A DNA stretch of 64,000 nt from Euzebya sp051004735 (GTDB lineage: Bacteria; Actinomycetota; Nitriliruptoria; Euzebyales; Euzebyaceae), in NCBI GenBank assembly GCA_051004735.1, contig JBPCKA010000069.1:124001-188000 (forward strand). Reading direction: 5' to 3'. Below the pieces are notes generated by a model. That model had not been told where the DNA came from, did not search any database, and saw only the letters and a program-made list of their open reading frames with translations. Position 1 is the stretch's first letter. Each line of letters opens with the position of its first letter. The position numbers and the translations under genes are program-made. Positions 1-8,879 of the stretch are shown piece after piece.

Positions 1-900
1 GGTGACGGCTCGCTCACCGGTTGCGGCCAGGAACACCCCCGCCAGGATCACCGGTGCCCCCACGGCCAGCAGCGGAGGCGGGACCTCCCCCAGCAACGCC
101 AGGGCCAGCAGGCTGCTGGCAACGGGCTCGCTCAATACCACCACGGCAACGATCGTGGCCGGCACCGCGCCCATCACCTGGTTGAACACGGTATGGCCCA
201 ACAGTTGGGGACCCACGATCAGCCCGAGTATCGCCAGCCACGTGACGGTGTCAAAACCAACCAGTGGCGCCCCGAAGCCCGCCGCCGCGACTGCCAGGAC
301 CACCGCGGCGGTGCCATACACCCACGCACCGTAGGTGGTGACCGCCAGGGTCTGGCGGCTGCGCTCTCCGATCAGCAGGTAGCCACTGCCCGCTGCTGCC
401 CCGGCAAGCGCCATCGCATCGCCCAGCAATGGGTTTGATCCGGTCGCACCCTGGCCGGCGTCGCCCACCGCGACGATGACAGCCCCAAGGACGGATATGC
501 CGATGCCCAGCCAGGTGCGTCGACTGGGCGGGCGCCCCAGCACCAGCCAGGTGCCAAGACCGACGAACAACGGTGCCGTGGTGGTGAACACCACCGCCGA
601 GGCGACAGAGGTGTAGCTGAACGCCCCGATGAACAGGGCGAAGTGGACGGCCAGGAACGCCCCGCCAAGCACCAGGGTGCGGCGCTGGGCCGCGGTGGGC
701 CTGACACGAGCTCGCGCTGCGAATGGCAGCAGCACCAGCGCCCCGCCGGCAGAGCGCCAAAAGGCCAGGGCCAGCGCGGGCGCCGCGGCCACCCGGATCA
801 GGATGGCGGCGAAGGAGACGGCGACAACGCCCAGGGCCAGCAGCAGGCGCAGGGTGACGGGGCGTGGCGTCGAAGGAAGGTCGGTCAGGGGCACGACCAT
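1..900 (-). CDS. DMT superfamily (EamA-type) permease, 3' end beyond window
   Basis: Reading the complement from the ATG at 900 gives 300 codons without a stop, running off the left edge. The product is almost entirely hydrophobic, with about nine or ten membrane segments in two EamA-like halves. It opens with MVVPLTDLPSTPRPVTLRLL; the first half contains FWRSAGGALVLLPF and SYTSVASAVVFTTTAPLF, and the second half VVVLSEPVASSLLALALLGE, all typical of drug/metabolite exporters. The substrate cannot be told from sequence. No strong ribosome binding site precedes the ATG. The next gene diverges, leaving about 150 bp for two promoters. Family placement is firm; function beyond small-molecule export is unknown. 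Confidence 0.85.
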   Translation of the reverse strand, partial: MVVPLTDLPSTPRPVTLRLLLALGVVAVSFAAILIRVAAAPALALAFWRSAGGALVLLPFAARARVRPTAAQRRTLVLGGAFLAVHFALFIGAFSYTSVASAVVFTTTAPLFVGLGTWLVLGRPPSRRTWLGIGISVLGAVIVAVGDAGQGATGSNPLLGDAMALAGAAAGSGYLLIGERSRQTLAVTTYGAWVYGTAAVVLAVAAAGFGAPLVGFDTVTWLAILGLIVGPQLLGHTVFNQVMGAVPATIVAVVVLSEPVASSLLALALLGEVPPPLLAVGAPVILAGVFLAATGERAVT

Positions 901-1053
901 CCATCGTGCCCGCCCACGCTGCCTCAGACAGTGCCGGCGATGGGTCCACACCTGTGCAGGCCCTATACTCCCCCAAGTCCATGCCGCCGACCGGGCGGCC
1001 GGCTGCCCCTCATGGCGTAGCCCCCACCGTTTCCCAAGGAGCCCGCAGACGCG

Positions 1054-2136
1054 ATGACCCGCGCCGACGTGCACTACGCCCTCGCGATCGACAGCCAGAT
1101 CTGGGACGCCTCGCGTATTGATCCAGACCTGCTGGACCCAGTTGTGCGGGTCGATTCGATCCCAGGCACCGCCCACCCGTTCGTCGTGATCAGGGACTAC
1201 CAGGCTCCCCAGGGCGTGTACCTGGAGTATTTCACGATCAGCGATGCCACCGGCACCGAGGTCTATCGCGCGCCAGAGCGCAAAATTGAGCTGCGCGGTG
1301 AGATGTTTGAGGGTCGGGTCCGGACCCGCGTCCCACGACTGGTCCTGGATCGTGGCGACGAGCACGAACTGTCCTTCTTCGTCGATGGCGAGCTGATCAA
1401 CAGCATCCCGATGTTCCTGGAGGTCGGCGAGGGCGGTGACCCCTCGGTCATTGCCGAGGAAACGCTGGCCAAGGCCTTGGGCAAGGGCACGGTCATGTGG
1501 ATCGTGATCCCCAAGGCGGTCAAGCCCAACCGGCTGAAGAAGATCAAGAATCGGCCGCGCGGGCTGGTCTATGACAACCACCAGCAGGCCGTCTGGTTCG
1601 TCCTGGACGGCGCGACCGTGTACGTCTTCAGCGGCCCCACCGAGCAGGAGATTGCCGGGCTCACCCCCCAGACCAGCCAAGTGCAGATCGTGGCCCGCTC
1701 CAAGGACATGCGCTCGGCGGTCATCCGCACCCAGGCCGACGTGGAGGTCGTCCCACCCGATGACTCGCGCTGGGCCAAGGTTGCCGAGGCTGGCATCGGC
1801 AAGCGTCTGAACCTGCCCGACGGTGAGGGGGCAATCGAACGCTGGCGCACCAACTGCACGCTGTACGCGTTGACGCCCGTGTTCGCCGGCGCCCCCTCGG
1901 CGGTTGCCACGGGCCCGGCAGCCGCCACCGCCGCACCCGAACAGGCCGAGCAGAAGGCCGCGGTCACCAAGCGACCCGAGGACGACATCCACGTCGAGGC
2001 ACAGATCGACCAGGCGGTCTTCGACAAGTTGGTGGCCGAGGGCACCAGCGAACGGGTGGCCCGCGGTAAGGCCAAGTCCGCCTTTGTCAGGGCCGAGAAG
2101 AAGCGGATCCTGGCCGAACAGCAGGCCGACGGCTGA
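1054..2136 (+). CDS. unrecognised 360-aa soluble protein
   Basis: The open frame starts at an ATG preceded by AAGGAG about 12 nt upstream. I do not recognise the family. There is no signal peptide or membrane segment. Residues 1-270 look like a compact, beta-rich globular part (HPFVVIRDYQ, VYLEYFTISD, HELSFFVDGE). A basic patch (KPNRLKKIKNRPRG) sits near residue 160. An Ala/Pro-rich linker around residues 275-305 leads to a charged helical tail ending in KSAFVRAEKKRILAEQQADG. The third-position GC pattern and clean ORF support a real gene. Its stop directly abuts the stop of the convergent lipoprotein gene. The tail could mediate oligomerisation or nucleic-acid contact, but that is a guess. 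Confidence 0.75.
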   Translation: MTRADVHYALAIDSQIWDASRIDPDLLDPVVRVDSIPGTAHPFVVIRDYQAPQGVYLEYFTISDATGTEVYRAPERKIELRGEMFEGRVRTRVPRLVLDRGDEHELSFFVDGELINSIPMFLEVGEGGDPSVIAEETLAKALGKGTVMWIVIPKAVKPNRLKKIKNRPRGLVYDNHQQAVWFVLDGATVYVFSGPTEQEIAGLTPQTSQVQIVARSKDMRSAVIRTQADVEVVPPDDSRWAKVAEAGIGKRLNLPDGEGAIERWRTNCTLYALTPVFAGAPSAVATGPAAATAAPEQAEQKAAVTKRPEDDIHVEAQIDQAVFDKLVAEGTSERVARGKAKSAFVRAEKKRILAEQQADG

Positions 2137-2949
2137 TCAGCTCGTCCCGGCCGTCGCAGAGCGCCGGCGTCCCGCCACCACCCCACCAGCGATCAATCCC
2201 ACGGCCAGCACCCCGACGCCTCCCATGATCAGCAGGCGGACCACGCTGGCGCCACCTGGCTCGAAGGTCGTGGCAACCGGGACGCTCTGACCGGGTGCCG
2301 CCTGCCAGGTCAACACCGCAGGTCCGTCCGTAAACGGCGCAGCCGCCGGCTGCCCCTGGATCAGCACCGTGGTCGCGTTCGCCTGCACCACCGACCCGGG
2401 TGTGGTGAGGGTGAGGCTTGAGTCCACGACGTCTGTCAGCCGTTGGGTCAGGGTGGCCACGTCGGTACCCAGATCGGTTGCCGCGACATCGGTCAGGAGC
2501 AGAGGCAGTGACCCCGTCACGGTGATCAGGTCGGTCTGCGGATCAATCGATAGGTCCAGCGGGCCCAGCACCTGTGCCTCGGGCGCATCCAACGCCTGGG
2601 ACAACTCCAGGTAGCGCGCTTGGAACTGAGCCGGGTCGGCGAACGACGTACGTAACGTCACCGTACGCCCGCCTTCGGTATCGTTGCGTTCGTCAGATAC
2701 GCGCCACGATCCCTCTAGCGCTTGGACCCGTTGAACCATCCTGCTCAAGGGGTCCACGCCGGCGGATCTGGCCAATTCCTCAAGTTCGTCATCAGTGCTG
2801 ACCGATACCTCCAACGTGCCGCCCCCATCGGTGGACACGTTGAGGTCCAGTTCCAATGTCAACCGACATCCGGTGAGCAGCAGGGCTGTGACAACGAGCA
2901 GGGTGGTCGACAGAAGAATCCTCAAGACGGCCCACACCCTACCGACCAT
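2137..2949 (-). CDS. LppM-like (DUF3153-type) membrane-anchored lipoprotein
   Basis: The 270-aa product begins with a hydrophobic signal ending in the lipobox LLTGC, so Cys28 should be lipidated and the protein exported. The body (residues 30-235) has the alternating beta pattern seen in LppM-type domains, with LDLNVSTDGGGTLEVSVSTD just after the anchor. A C-terminal membrane helix (about 237-257) is followed by a basic RRR tail, giving a second anchor; this two-anchor layout is typical of LppM. In mycobacteria LppM affects envelope glycolipids and phagosome traffic; the role here is unknown. It converges with the preceding gene with no gap between the stops. Confidence 0.75.
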   Translation of the reverse strand: MVGRVWAVLRILLSTTLLVVTALLLTGCRLTLELDLNVSTDGGGTLEVSVSTDDELEELARSAGVDPLSRMVQRVQALEGSWRVSDERNDTEGGRTVTLRTSFADPAQFQARYLELSQALDAPEAQVLGPLDLSIDPQTDLITVTGSLPLLLTDVAATDLGTDVATLTQRLTDVVDSSLTLTTPGSVVQANATTVLIQGQPAAAPFTDGPAVLTWQAAPGQSVPVATTFEPGGASVVRLLIMGGVGVLAVGLIAGGVVAGRRRSATAGTS

Positions 2950-2960
2950 CTGGGTTGACG

Positions 2961-4758
2961 ATGAGTGACCAACGACGCGGCAAGAAGCCGATTGCTGAAT
3001 GGCTGGTTGCCGAGAACCTGATCACGTAGGGCGAACTGCTGGAGGCACTGGCCTCCCGCATGGTTGTTGGCGGCAGGCGCGAGCGTCTGGGCGAGACCAT
3101 TGCGCGCCTGGGATTCGTTGAGGCCTCTGAGAACCGTGGCCCGCCGGCACGGCATCGTGCCCGTCTGGACCGAGAACGACGGCACCCTGGTCGTCCTCAC
3201 CTCCGATCCCACCGACATCGTCGCGATGGATGATGTGCGTCTGTCTGCCGTTTCGAATCGCAGGCGACCGAGGACGCCGACGACATCACCGACAGTGTGG
3301 AGGAGGCCGGCCCGGTCATCCGCCTGGCCGAGCAGATCATCCACGACGCGTTGCATGACCCTGCCGAAGAAGGTCCACGCACCGCTGGTCAGCCGTCTGA
3401 AACTGATCGCATCGCTTGACATCGCCGAACGTCGCCGTCCCCAAGACGGACGCTCGACCTACCGCTCAAAGACCGGGGAGGTTGACCTTCGTGTCTCCAC
3501 ACTCCCCCTGTTGCACGGTGAGAAAATAGTCATGCGGTTGCTCCGCAAAGGCGCAGAGCAACTCCAGCTGGATGAGGTTGGTCTGTCTGATCAGCAACTG
3601 GCCAACGTCCTGAACCACATCGAACGTCCCCAGGGGCTGTGCCTGCTGACCGGCCCCACCGGCGCCGGCAAGACCTCGACCCTGTACGCCTTCCTCTCCC
3701 ACCTGTCGGATGTCGAACACAACCTGATCACCATCGAGGATCCCGTCGAGTACGAGTTGCCCGGTGTGAACCAGACCCAGGTGACCCCTCGAATCGGCTT
3801 CACCTTCGCCACGGCGCTGAAAACCGTGCTGCGTCAAGACCCCGACGTCGTGATGGTCGGTGAGATCAAGGACCTGGAGACCGCCGAACTTGCCCTGCAG
3901 GCATCCCTCACCGGACACATGGTGTTCTCGACGTTGCACACCAACGACGCTCCGGGCGCCGTCACCCGCCTGGCAGACCTGGGGATTCCCGACTACCTGA
4001 TCGCTTCCTCGCTGACCATGGTCGTGGCCCAACGGCTGGGACGACGAGTCTGCAGCAAATGCATCGAACGTCACATCCCGACCGAGCGCGAGATCGAGCG
4101 CCTGCGACTGACCGCCGAGGACCAGGAGTTCGACGGCTGGGTCAACGGGGCCGGGTGCAAGTCGTGCAGCGGCACGGGGTACAAGGGCCGGATCGCCTTC
4201 ATGGAGATCCTCAGCGTGGACAAGGGGGTCAAGGCGGCCCTGTTGGTGAAGGCCGACGAGGATGTGATCCGCCGGGCCGCCCGTAAAGGTGGTCTGCGCT
4301 CGCTCCGCGAGGACGGCATCGTCAAGGCACGCCAGGGCATCACGACCCTTGAGGAGGTGCTGCGGACCACCCCGACCGATCTGGTCCTGGAGGAGGACTT
4401 CATCCGGGCCGAGGCTGCCCTGGAGGAGTCCGAGGCGCTGGCCGCGACCCAAGCCGAGCAGACCCCCGAGGAGTACACCTACTCCCCCGAGGTGCTTGAG
4501 TACTCCGAACCCGAGGTCGAGGAGGTGGCGCCGGGCTTCGAACGGGTCGACGTCAGCGAGTTGGACTTCATCGCTGACGAGGATGACCCCCGACTGTGGC
4601 AGGACGATCTGGCGCTGGCGGCCCGCACGGTGGGCGCGATCCAGGAGGTCCGTGGGAGCCAGTTGACCGTTGACGCGCCGGCGGGGATCGCCACCGCACG
4701 AGATGCCCTCAACCGTCTTGAGCAGTTGTTAGAACCGACAAACGGGAAAACCGAGTGA
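2961..4758 (+). pseudogene. decayed PilB/GspE-type secretion ATPase
   Basis: The gene seems to begin at the ATG at 2961 (KKPIAEWLVAENLIT), which reads into an in-frame TAG at 3027-3029 inside the MshEN-like N domain. Recognisable sequence then moves between frames: ETIARLGFVEAS in the first, ARRHGIVPVWTENDG in the second, DITDSVEEAGPVIRLAEQII in the first again near 3252-3370, and back to the second from about 3360. The SDIHIEP/RVDG segment that should come before VSRLKLIASLDIAERRRPQD is missing. A 564-codon frame (3064-4758) still holds the intact ATPase core: Walker A GPTGAGKT at 197-204, the Asp-box/Walker B RQDPDVVMVGEI, and the CSKC and CKSC zinc pairs. The C-terminal 100 residues are acidic. 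The ATPase domain could still be made, but the full protein cannot. No other pilus genes are nearby. Confidence 0.85.
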
Positions 4759-4761
4759 CAT

Positions 4762-4851
4762 GAACATCTTGCAACGCGCCGCCGCCTGGGAGATCTGCTG
4801 GTCCATGACGGTCTGATCACCCCACACCAGCTGGATGAGGTGTTGGCGGAT
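4762..4851 (+). pseudogene. fragment of a second PilB/GspE N-terminal (MshEN) domain
   Basis: Immediately after the pilB-like remnant, one frame reads RRRLGDLLVHDGLITPHQLD followed by EVLADQ. This matches the first helix-turn of an MshEN domain, the usual start of PilB/GspE ATPases. It is cut off by the 3' end of the methyltransferase gene on the other strand and has no continuation. It is best read as the remnant of a neighbouring pilus gene lost by deletion or replacement. Confidence 0.55.
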
Positions 4852-5891
4852 CAACCAGGCGTCCGCCCCCAGGTCAGGGCGTGCATCGGTGTGAGCGAGG
4901 CGGAGTCGATGTCGGTGAACCCGTGCCGCGCCAGCAGGTCGTCGTACTCGGCCCGCGGCAGCAGTTGATCGTCGATCTGTGCCTCGAAAAACTGGATGCC
5001 GGTCATGATGCGGCCCGGCACGCTCCGCAGCCCCTCCAGGGTGTCGGGGAATGGGAAATCGGAGATCACGAACCAACCGCCCGGCTCGAGCGCCGCGACG
5101 ACACGGTTGGTCACCTCGTCGATGTCGCGGCACTCGTGCATCGAGATGTTGTTGATGATCAGCGTGGCTGGCTGCTCCAGACGGAACAGCTCCAGGGGAC
5201 TGTGCACGAACGACACCCTCCCCGCGATGCCCTCGCTGTCAGCCCGCATCTGGGCCGCATTGACGGAGTGTTGGTCGCCGTCGACCCCGATGACGCTGCT
5301 GAGTGGGTAGTGCTCGGCCAGGCGGCGGACACCGACTCCCGCGCCGCACGCGGTGTCGACGATCATGCCGCCACCTGCCAGGCGGTCGTTCAACCCAGGG
5401 ATCTGCTTGAGCCCGCCGGGTATCAGCCGTGTGTAGAAGGGGGTACCGGTGCCAGAAACGTTGGCGATCCAGTCCTCACTGGTGTCGTCCCACCACATTC
5501 GCTCACCCGATGCCAGCACACGCTCGAAACGATCGAACATTTCGGGCTGCTCCATGACGGTGAACACCCCACCCACGTGGGCAGGGGAGTCCGTGTCCAG
5601 CAGAAGGGGCACCATGTGGGGTGCGAGTCGGTAGCGCCCCCCGGTCCGGTCACAGACCGCGGCCGCCAAGGCCGCCCGGCACCAGACGGCGGTGTAGAAG
5701 GCATCAAGGTCGGCCGCGTCGGCCAACTGGTCGGCCGTCACACCCTCAGGGTGGTCGGCAAGTGTGGCGATCAGGCCGCTACGTAGGCCGATCGCAATGG
5801 TGCGGTGCCCGACGTAGCCGGCGATGTGGGACAGGATCACGGGAGCCTGGGTTTGGATGGTCGGGGCGACGGGCGTGGCAAGGTCGGTCAT
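4851..5891 (-). CDS. class I SAM-dependent methyltransferase with N-terminal winged-helix-like domain
   Basis: The start is set at the ATG at 5891 because GGAGGATCCCC lies directly in front of it; the longer frame upstream has no such site. The 346-aa protein has an N-terminal helical domain (GYVGHRTIAIGLRSGLIATL, then VTADQLADAADL) of the kind found in O-methyltransferase-like enzymes. A Rossmann domain follows with the SAM-binding motif IVDTACGAGVGVRRLA, the acidic loop VIGVDGDQ and LEPGGWFVISDF. The substrate is unknown. It is divergently transcribed from the HxlR regulator across a 178-bp gap with paired repeats, so it is the likely target of that regulator. It sits against pilus-gene debris, which suggests insertion at a decayed locus. 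Confidence 0.8.
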   Translation of the reverse strand: MTDLATPVAPTIQTQAPVILSHIAGYVGHRTIAIGLRSGLIATLADHPEGVTADQLADAADLDAFYTAVWCRAALAAAVCDRTGGRYRLAPHMVPLLLDTDSPAHVGGVFTVMEQPEMFDRFERVLASGERMWWDDTSEDWIANVSGTGTPFYTRLIPGGLKQIPGLNDRLAGGGMIVDTACGAGVGVRRLAEHYPLSSVIGVDGDQHSVNAAQMRADSEGIAGRVSFVHSPLELFRLEQPATLIINNISMHECRDIDEVTNRVVAALEPGGWFVISDFPFPDTLEGLRSVPGRIMTGIQFFEAQIDDQLLPRAEYDDLLARHGFTDIDSASLTPMHALTWGRTPG

Positions 5892-5974
5892 GGGGATCCT
5901 CCTGCTGCGGGGTGCAGCGGATCGAGACGTGTGGTCATGATCGGCTGGCCCGGGTGCGGCAACCAGTTTGGAAG

Positions 5975-6004
5975 CTGTACCGACCCGCTTCGATATCTGT
6001 ACCG
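5975..6004. promoter_or_regulatory. paired CTGTACCG direct repeat, candidate HxlR operator
   Basis: CTGTACCG occurs at 5975-5982 and again at 5997-6004. The 22-nt spacing is close to two helical turns. The repeats lie in the intergenic region between the divergent methyltransferase and hxlR-type genes, where a dimeric winged-helix regulator would be expected to bind. The operator role is inferred from position and spacing only. Confidence 0.4.
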
Positions 6005-6069
6005 GCGCGAGCACCCGGCGTAGGATCAACCACCGTTTAAGTCGTCGTGCAGACGCTTGAGGAGGACTC

Positions 6070-6813
6070 ATGACGAGCTACGGACAGTTCTGCCCTGTCG
6101 CAAAGGCCATGGAGATGTTGGACGAACGGTGGACACTGCTCATCATCCGGGAGTTGTTGGCCGGTAGCCGGCACTTCAACGAGATTCGACGGGGCGTCCC
6201 GCGCATGTCGCCGTCGCTGCTCTCCAAACGGTTGAGGACGTTGACACGCGCTGGTGTAGTCGAACGAGTTGAGCACGGTAACCGCAGCAGCTACTTGTTG
6301 ACCCCTGCCGGGGAGGAGTTGCGGCCGGTCGTCGAAGCCCTCGGCAGTTGGGGAATCCGCTGGATCGGCGAATTGGGCGACGAGGACCTGGATCCACAGC
6401 TCTTGCTGTGGGATATGCGGCGCAACTTCGATCTCGAGGCCACACCGGCGGGGCGTACAGTGGTGCAGTTCCTGTTCCCCGACGTACCGGGTCGCGCGGG
6501 CCGCTGGTGGCTGGTCGCAGATGGCGAGGTCGACGTCTGTGACGAGGATCCCGGGTACCAGGTGTCCGTCGTCGTCTCCTGCCATCTCGAAATTATGGTC
6601 CGGATCTGGCGTGGCGACCTCCGGTGGGACGACGCCATCCGTACCGGCGACCTCGATCTGAGGGGTGGGACGCACCTTCGTCGGGCTGTACCGAGTTGGC
6701 TGCGGCTGTCCCCGTTCGCCTCGGTCCCTCGGCCGAGCGCACCGACGCCAGCCCGCTATGACTTAGGGCCACAGGTAGACGCGACCCCGGTTGTCGTCCC
6801 GCCCACCCCCTGA
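6070..6813 (+). CDS. HxlR-family winged-helix regulator with C-terminal SCP2-like extension
   Basis: GGAGGA sits just upstream of the ATG. Residues 1-95 are a full HxlR domain: FCPVAKAMEMLDERWTLLII, RHFNEIRRGVPRMSPSLLSK for the recognition helix, and the wing YLLTPAGEELRPVVEALGSW. The usual sensing cysteine is present near the N terminus (Cys8). HxlR proteins are about 100-120 aa, whereas this one is 247. The extra half (about 115-215) resembles the SCP2-like domain found on some actinobacterial HxlR regulators and may bind a hydrophobic ligand. The tail is Pro-rich. It probably controls the divergent methyltransferase and itself. Confidence 0.85.
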   Translation: MTSYGQFCPVAKAMEMLDERWTLLIIRELLAGSRHFNEIRRGVPRMSPSLLSKRLRTLTRAGVVERVEHGNRSSYLLTPAGEELRPVVEALGSWGIRWIGELGDEDLDPQLLLWDMRRNFDLEATPAGRTVVQFLFPDVPGRAGRWWLVADGEVDVCDEDPGYQVSVVVSCHLEIMVRIWRGDLRWDDAIRTGDLDLRGGTHLRRAVPSWLRLSPFASVPRPSAPTPARYDLGPQVDATPVVVPPTP

Positions 6814-7000
6814 AGGTTTCTGCGGCGACCACCTCGTCAACCGCTTGAGGGCCGGTTAACCGAGCACGGGTTTTGTAACAGGGCCAACTACGTACATCAG
6901 TATGCGAGGGGGTTTGAGCGAGTTGTGGGGCTGAAAGCACCAAGTCATGGCACCGCTACCATGAAACCTCCGCAATAACGACAAGGAGCGTGCATTCGTC

Positions 7001-8116
7001 GTGCCCACGAACGAACAGGTCATGGAGGCCCTCGGGACGGTCGACGATCCCGAGATCGGCCAGCCAATCACCGACCTGGACATGGTGCCAAGCGTGTCCG
7101 TCGATGGTGGCGTGGTCACCGTCGACGTGCTGCTCACGGTGCCGGGCTGTCCCATGAAGGACACGATCACCCGCGAGGTCACTGCCGCGGTGGCCAAATT
7201 GGACGGGGTGAGCAGTGTGGATGTACGACTTGGTTCGATGACCGAGCAGCAACGTGCCAAGGTCGCCGAGAAGGTCCGTGGTGGCGCTGCCCGTGCACCC
7301 GGTGGGCAGGTGGTCATCCCCTTTGCGCAGGCCGATTCCACCACGAAGGTGGTGGCGATCGCGTCGGGCAAGGGCGGTGTGGGCAAATCGTCGGTCACCA
7401 CGAACCTGGCCGTGGCTCTGGCCCAGCAGGGCCAGAAGGTCGGTGTGCTCGACGCTGACGTGTGGGGCTACTCCATTCCCCGGATGCTTGGTGTCGAGGG
7501 CCGGCCGGTCGCCTTCAACAACATGGTGATGCCCCTGCAGGCCCACGGTGTCAAGGTCATCTCGATCGGCTTCTTCATCGATGCCGAGAAGCCGGTGATC
7601 TGGCGCGGCCCGATGCTGCATCGTGCGTTGCAGCAGTTCCTGGCCGACGTCCACTGGGGAGACCTGGACTTCCTGCTGTGCGATCTGCCGCCTGGCACGG
7701 GTGACATCGCGATCTCATTGGCCCAGATGCTTCCCAACGCCGACATGCTGGTGGTCACCACACCTCAGCAGGCCGCCCAGCGCGTTGCGCTTCGTGCCGG
7801 CCAGATGACCGCCCAGACCGGCATGCGGGTGCTGGGCGTGGTGGAGAACATGGCCACGTTCGTGGCACCCGACACCGGCACGGAGTACCGGATCTTCGGT
7901 GAGGGTGGCGGCCAACTGCTGGCCGCTGAACTCGACACCGAACTGTGGGCTTCCATTCCCATCGACACCCGACTGCGTGAGGGATCCGACAACGGCACAC
8001 CGCTGGTCTTAAGCGACCCCGACGCCCCCGCCAGTCAACGGTTCATCGAGATCGCGCAGCGGCTGGCCAAGTCCCGCACGTCGCTGGTTGGCAGGGCACT
8101 CCCGCTGAAGTTCTAG
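7001..8116 (+). CDS. mrp: Mrp/ApbC-type P-loop iron-sulfur carrier ATPase
   Basis: The start is a GTG with AAGGAG 12 nt upstream. Residues 1-85 form the MIP18/DUF59 domain (VMEALGTVDDPEIGQPITDL, with VPGCPMKD carrying its conserved Cys). The ParA/MinD-like ATPase follows with a deviant Walker A, GKGGVGKSSVTTNLA, and the switch region DLPPGTGDIAIS. Mrp proteins carry and insert Fe-S clusters. The C-terminal CxxC found in E. coli Mrp is absent (ENMATFVAPDTGTEYRIFGE instead), as in mycobacterial Mrp, so cluster binding must differ or rely on the N domain. The htrA/tatB pair about 2 kb downstream matches the mycobacterial neighbourhood. Confidence 0.93.
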   Translation: MPTNEQVMEALGTVDDPEIGQPITDLDMVPSVSVDGGVVTVDVLLTVPGCPMKDTITREVTAAVAKLDGVSSVDVRLGSMTEQQRAKVAEKVRGGAARAPGGQVVIPFAQADSTTKVVAIASGKGGVGKSSVTTNLAVALAQQGQKVGVLDADVWGYSIPRMLGVEGRPVAFNNMVMPLQAHGVKVISIGFFIDAEKPVIWRGPMLHRALQQFLADVHWGDLDFLLCDLPPGTGDIAISLAQMLPNADMLVVTTPQQAAQRVALRAGQMTAQTGMRVLGVVENMATFVAPDTGTEYRIFGEGGGQLLAAELDTELWASIPIDTRLREGSDNGTPLVLSDPDAPASQRFIEIAQRLAKSRTSLVGRALPLKF

Positions 8117-8135
8117 CGCGACACTCCTCCCGGCC

Positions 8136-8630
8136 GTGACCCTCCGGGTACCCCGGGCACTGGTGAGCTCAGCCCAGGCTGAGGGACGTTCCTGGTGGCT
8201 GGACACCCTGGCCGACACCGTCACCGGAGTCGCTGCCAGTTGGCATCTGACCGTCGGCCACCCCTTTGAACCGGGAGGCCAGACGGCGTGGGTTGCTCCG
8301 GTCAGGTCCGCGCAGGGGCAGGAGTTGGTGCTTAAGGTCGGTTGGCCCCACCACGAGGCGATGCACGAGGCCGAAGGTCTGCAGGCGTGGGACGGCGACG
8401 GAGCCATCCGGGTGGTCAGGGGTCATCCGTTTCGCCGACTTCAGGACATGTGCGACCTGTGGGCGGCGGCGTATGAGCAGTGCTATTGGCCACCGACCTG
8501 CATACGGGCAACGTCCTGTCTGCCTCTTCCCGCAGACCATGTGGTGCAGTGGCTGTTCGCACGCTGTGTCATCGAGTCACCATCCCGACCCGAACTGTTC
8601 GATGTGGCGCGGCGGATCGCCCCGCGGTAG
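8136..8630 (+). pseudogene. decayed aminoglycoside/streptomycin 6-phosphotransferase-like kinase
   Basis: A GTG-start frame reads LVLKVGWPHHEAMHEAEGLQ and WDGDGAI, the N lobe of the APH(6)/hydroxyurea-phosphotransferase family. The middle of the kinase is missing. The catalytic loop appears in a different frame at about 8480-8525 as LLATDLHTGNVLSAS, where HGDLHxGN is expected. The first frame then resumes with VVQWLFARCVIESPSRPELF and DVARRIAP, the family's C-terminal helix. Internal deletion, frameshifts and loss of the catalytic His-Gly make it non-functional. Full-length relatives are about 280-300 aa. Confidence 0.75.
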
Positions 8631-8660
8631 AACCGGTCGGTGCCAACCCGTCGGTAGCTG

Positions 8661-8771
8661 GTGTGGGCACTGCTTATTGCAGTGATCTCATCCTGCTCGG
8701 CAGGGTCCTCAACACCGGTGGACACCAGCATCCAGGTCGGCATGATCTGGCCTTCCTCGGCGACCGGATAG
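8661..8771 (+). pseudogene. lipoprotein signal fragment, possibly from a substrate-binding protein
   Basis: From a GTG the frame reads VWALLIAVISSCSAGSSTPV, a plausible lipoprotein signal with lipobox ISSC. It continues with DTSIQVGMIWPSSATG and then stops (TAG). The QVGMIWP stretch resembles the first strand of ABC-type substrate-binding or BMP lipoproteins. Nothing recognisable follows in any frame. It lies between two clearer remnants, so I read it as another gene fragment, with low certainty. Confidence 0.35.
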
Positions 8772-8879
8772 CGGACTGGTTGCAGTGGTTCGGCGCAACG
8801 ATCAGCACGCCGATGGTCGGCTGCTTGGCCTGCGACTGCAGGTACTGCCAGCGGGCCCCTTCGGGCACCCAGAACACCC

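Noticed and set aside
251..982. 243-aa reverse-strand frame rich in Gly/Arg
   Set aside because: It is an out-of-frame shadow of the DMT permease, which reads hydrophobically in the neighbouring reverse frame from 900.
5892..6069. tRNA or structured RNA in the methyltransferase-hxlR gap
   Set aside because: No cloverleaf or long helical pairing could be drawn; only the octamer repeats stand out.
6814..7000. Riboswitch or small gene upstream of mrp
   Set aside because: The 187-bp gap shows no ORF with a ribosome binding site and no recognised aptamer core; it is most likely promoter sequence.
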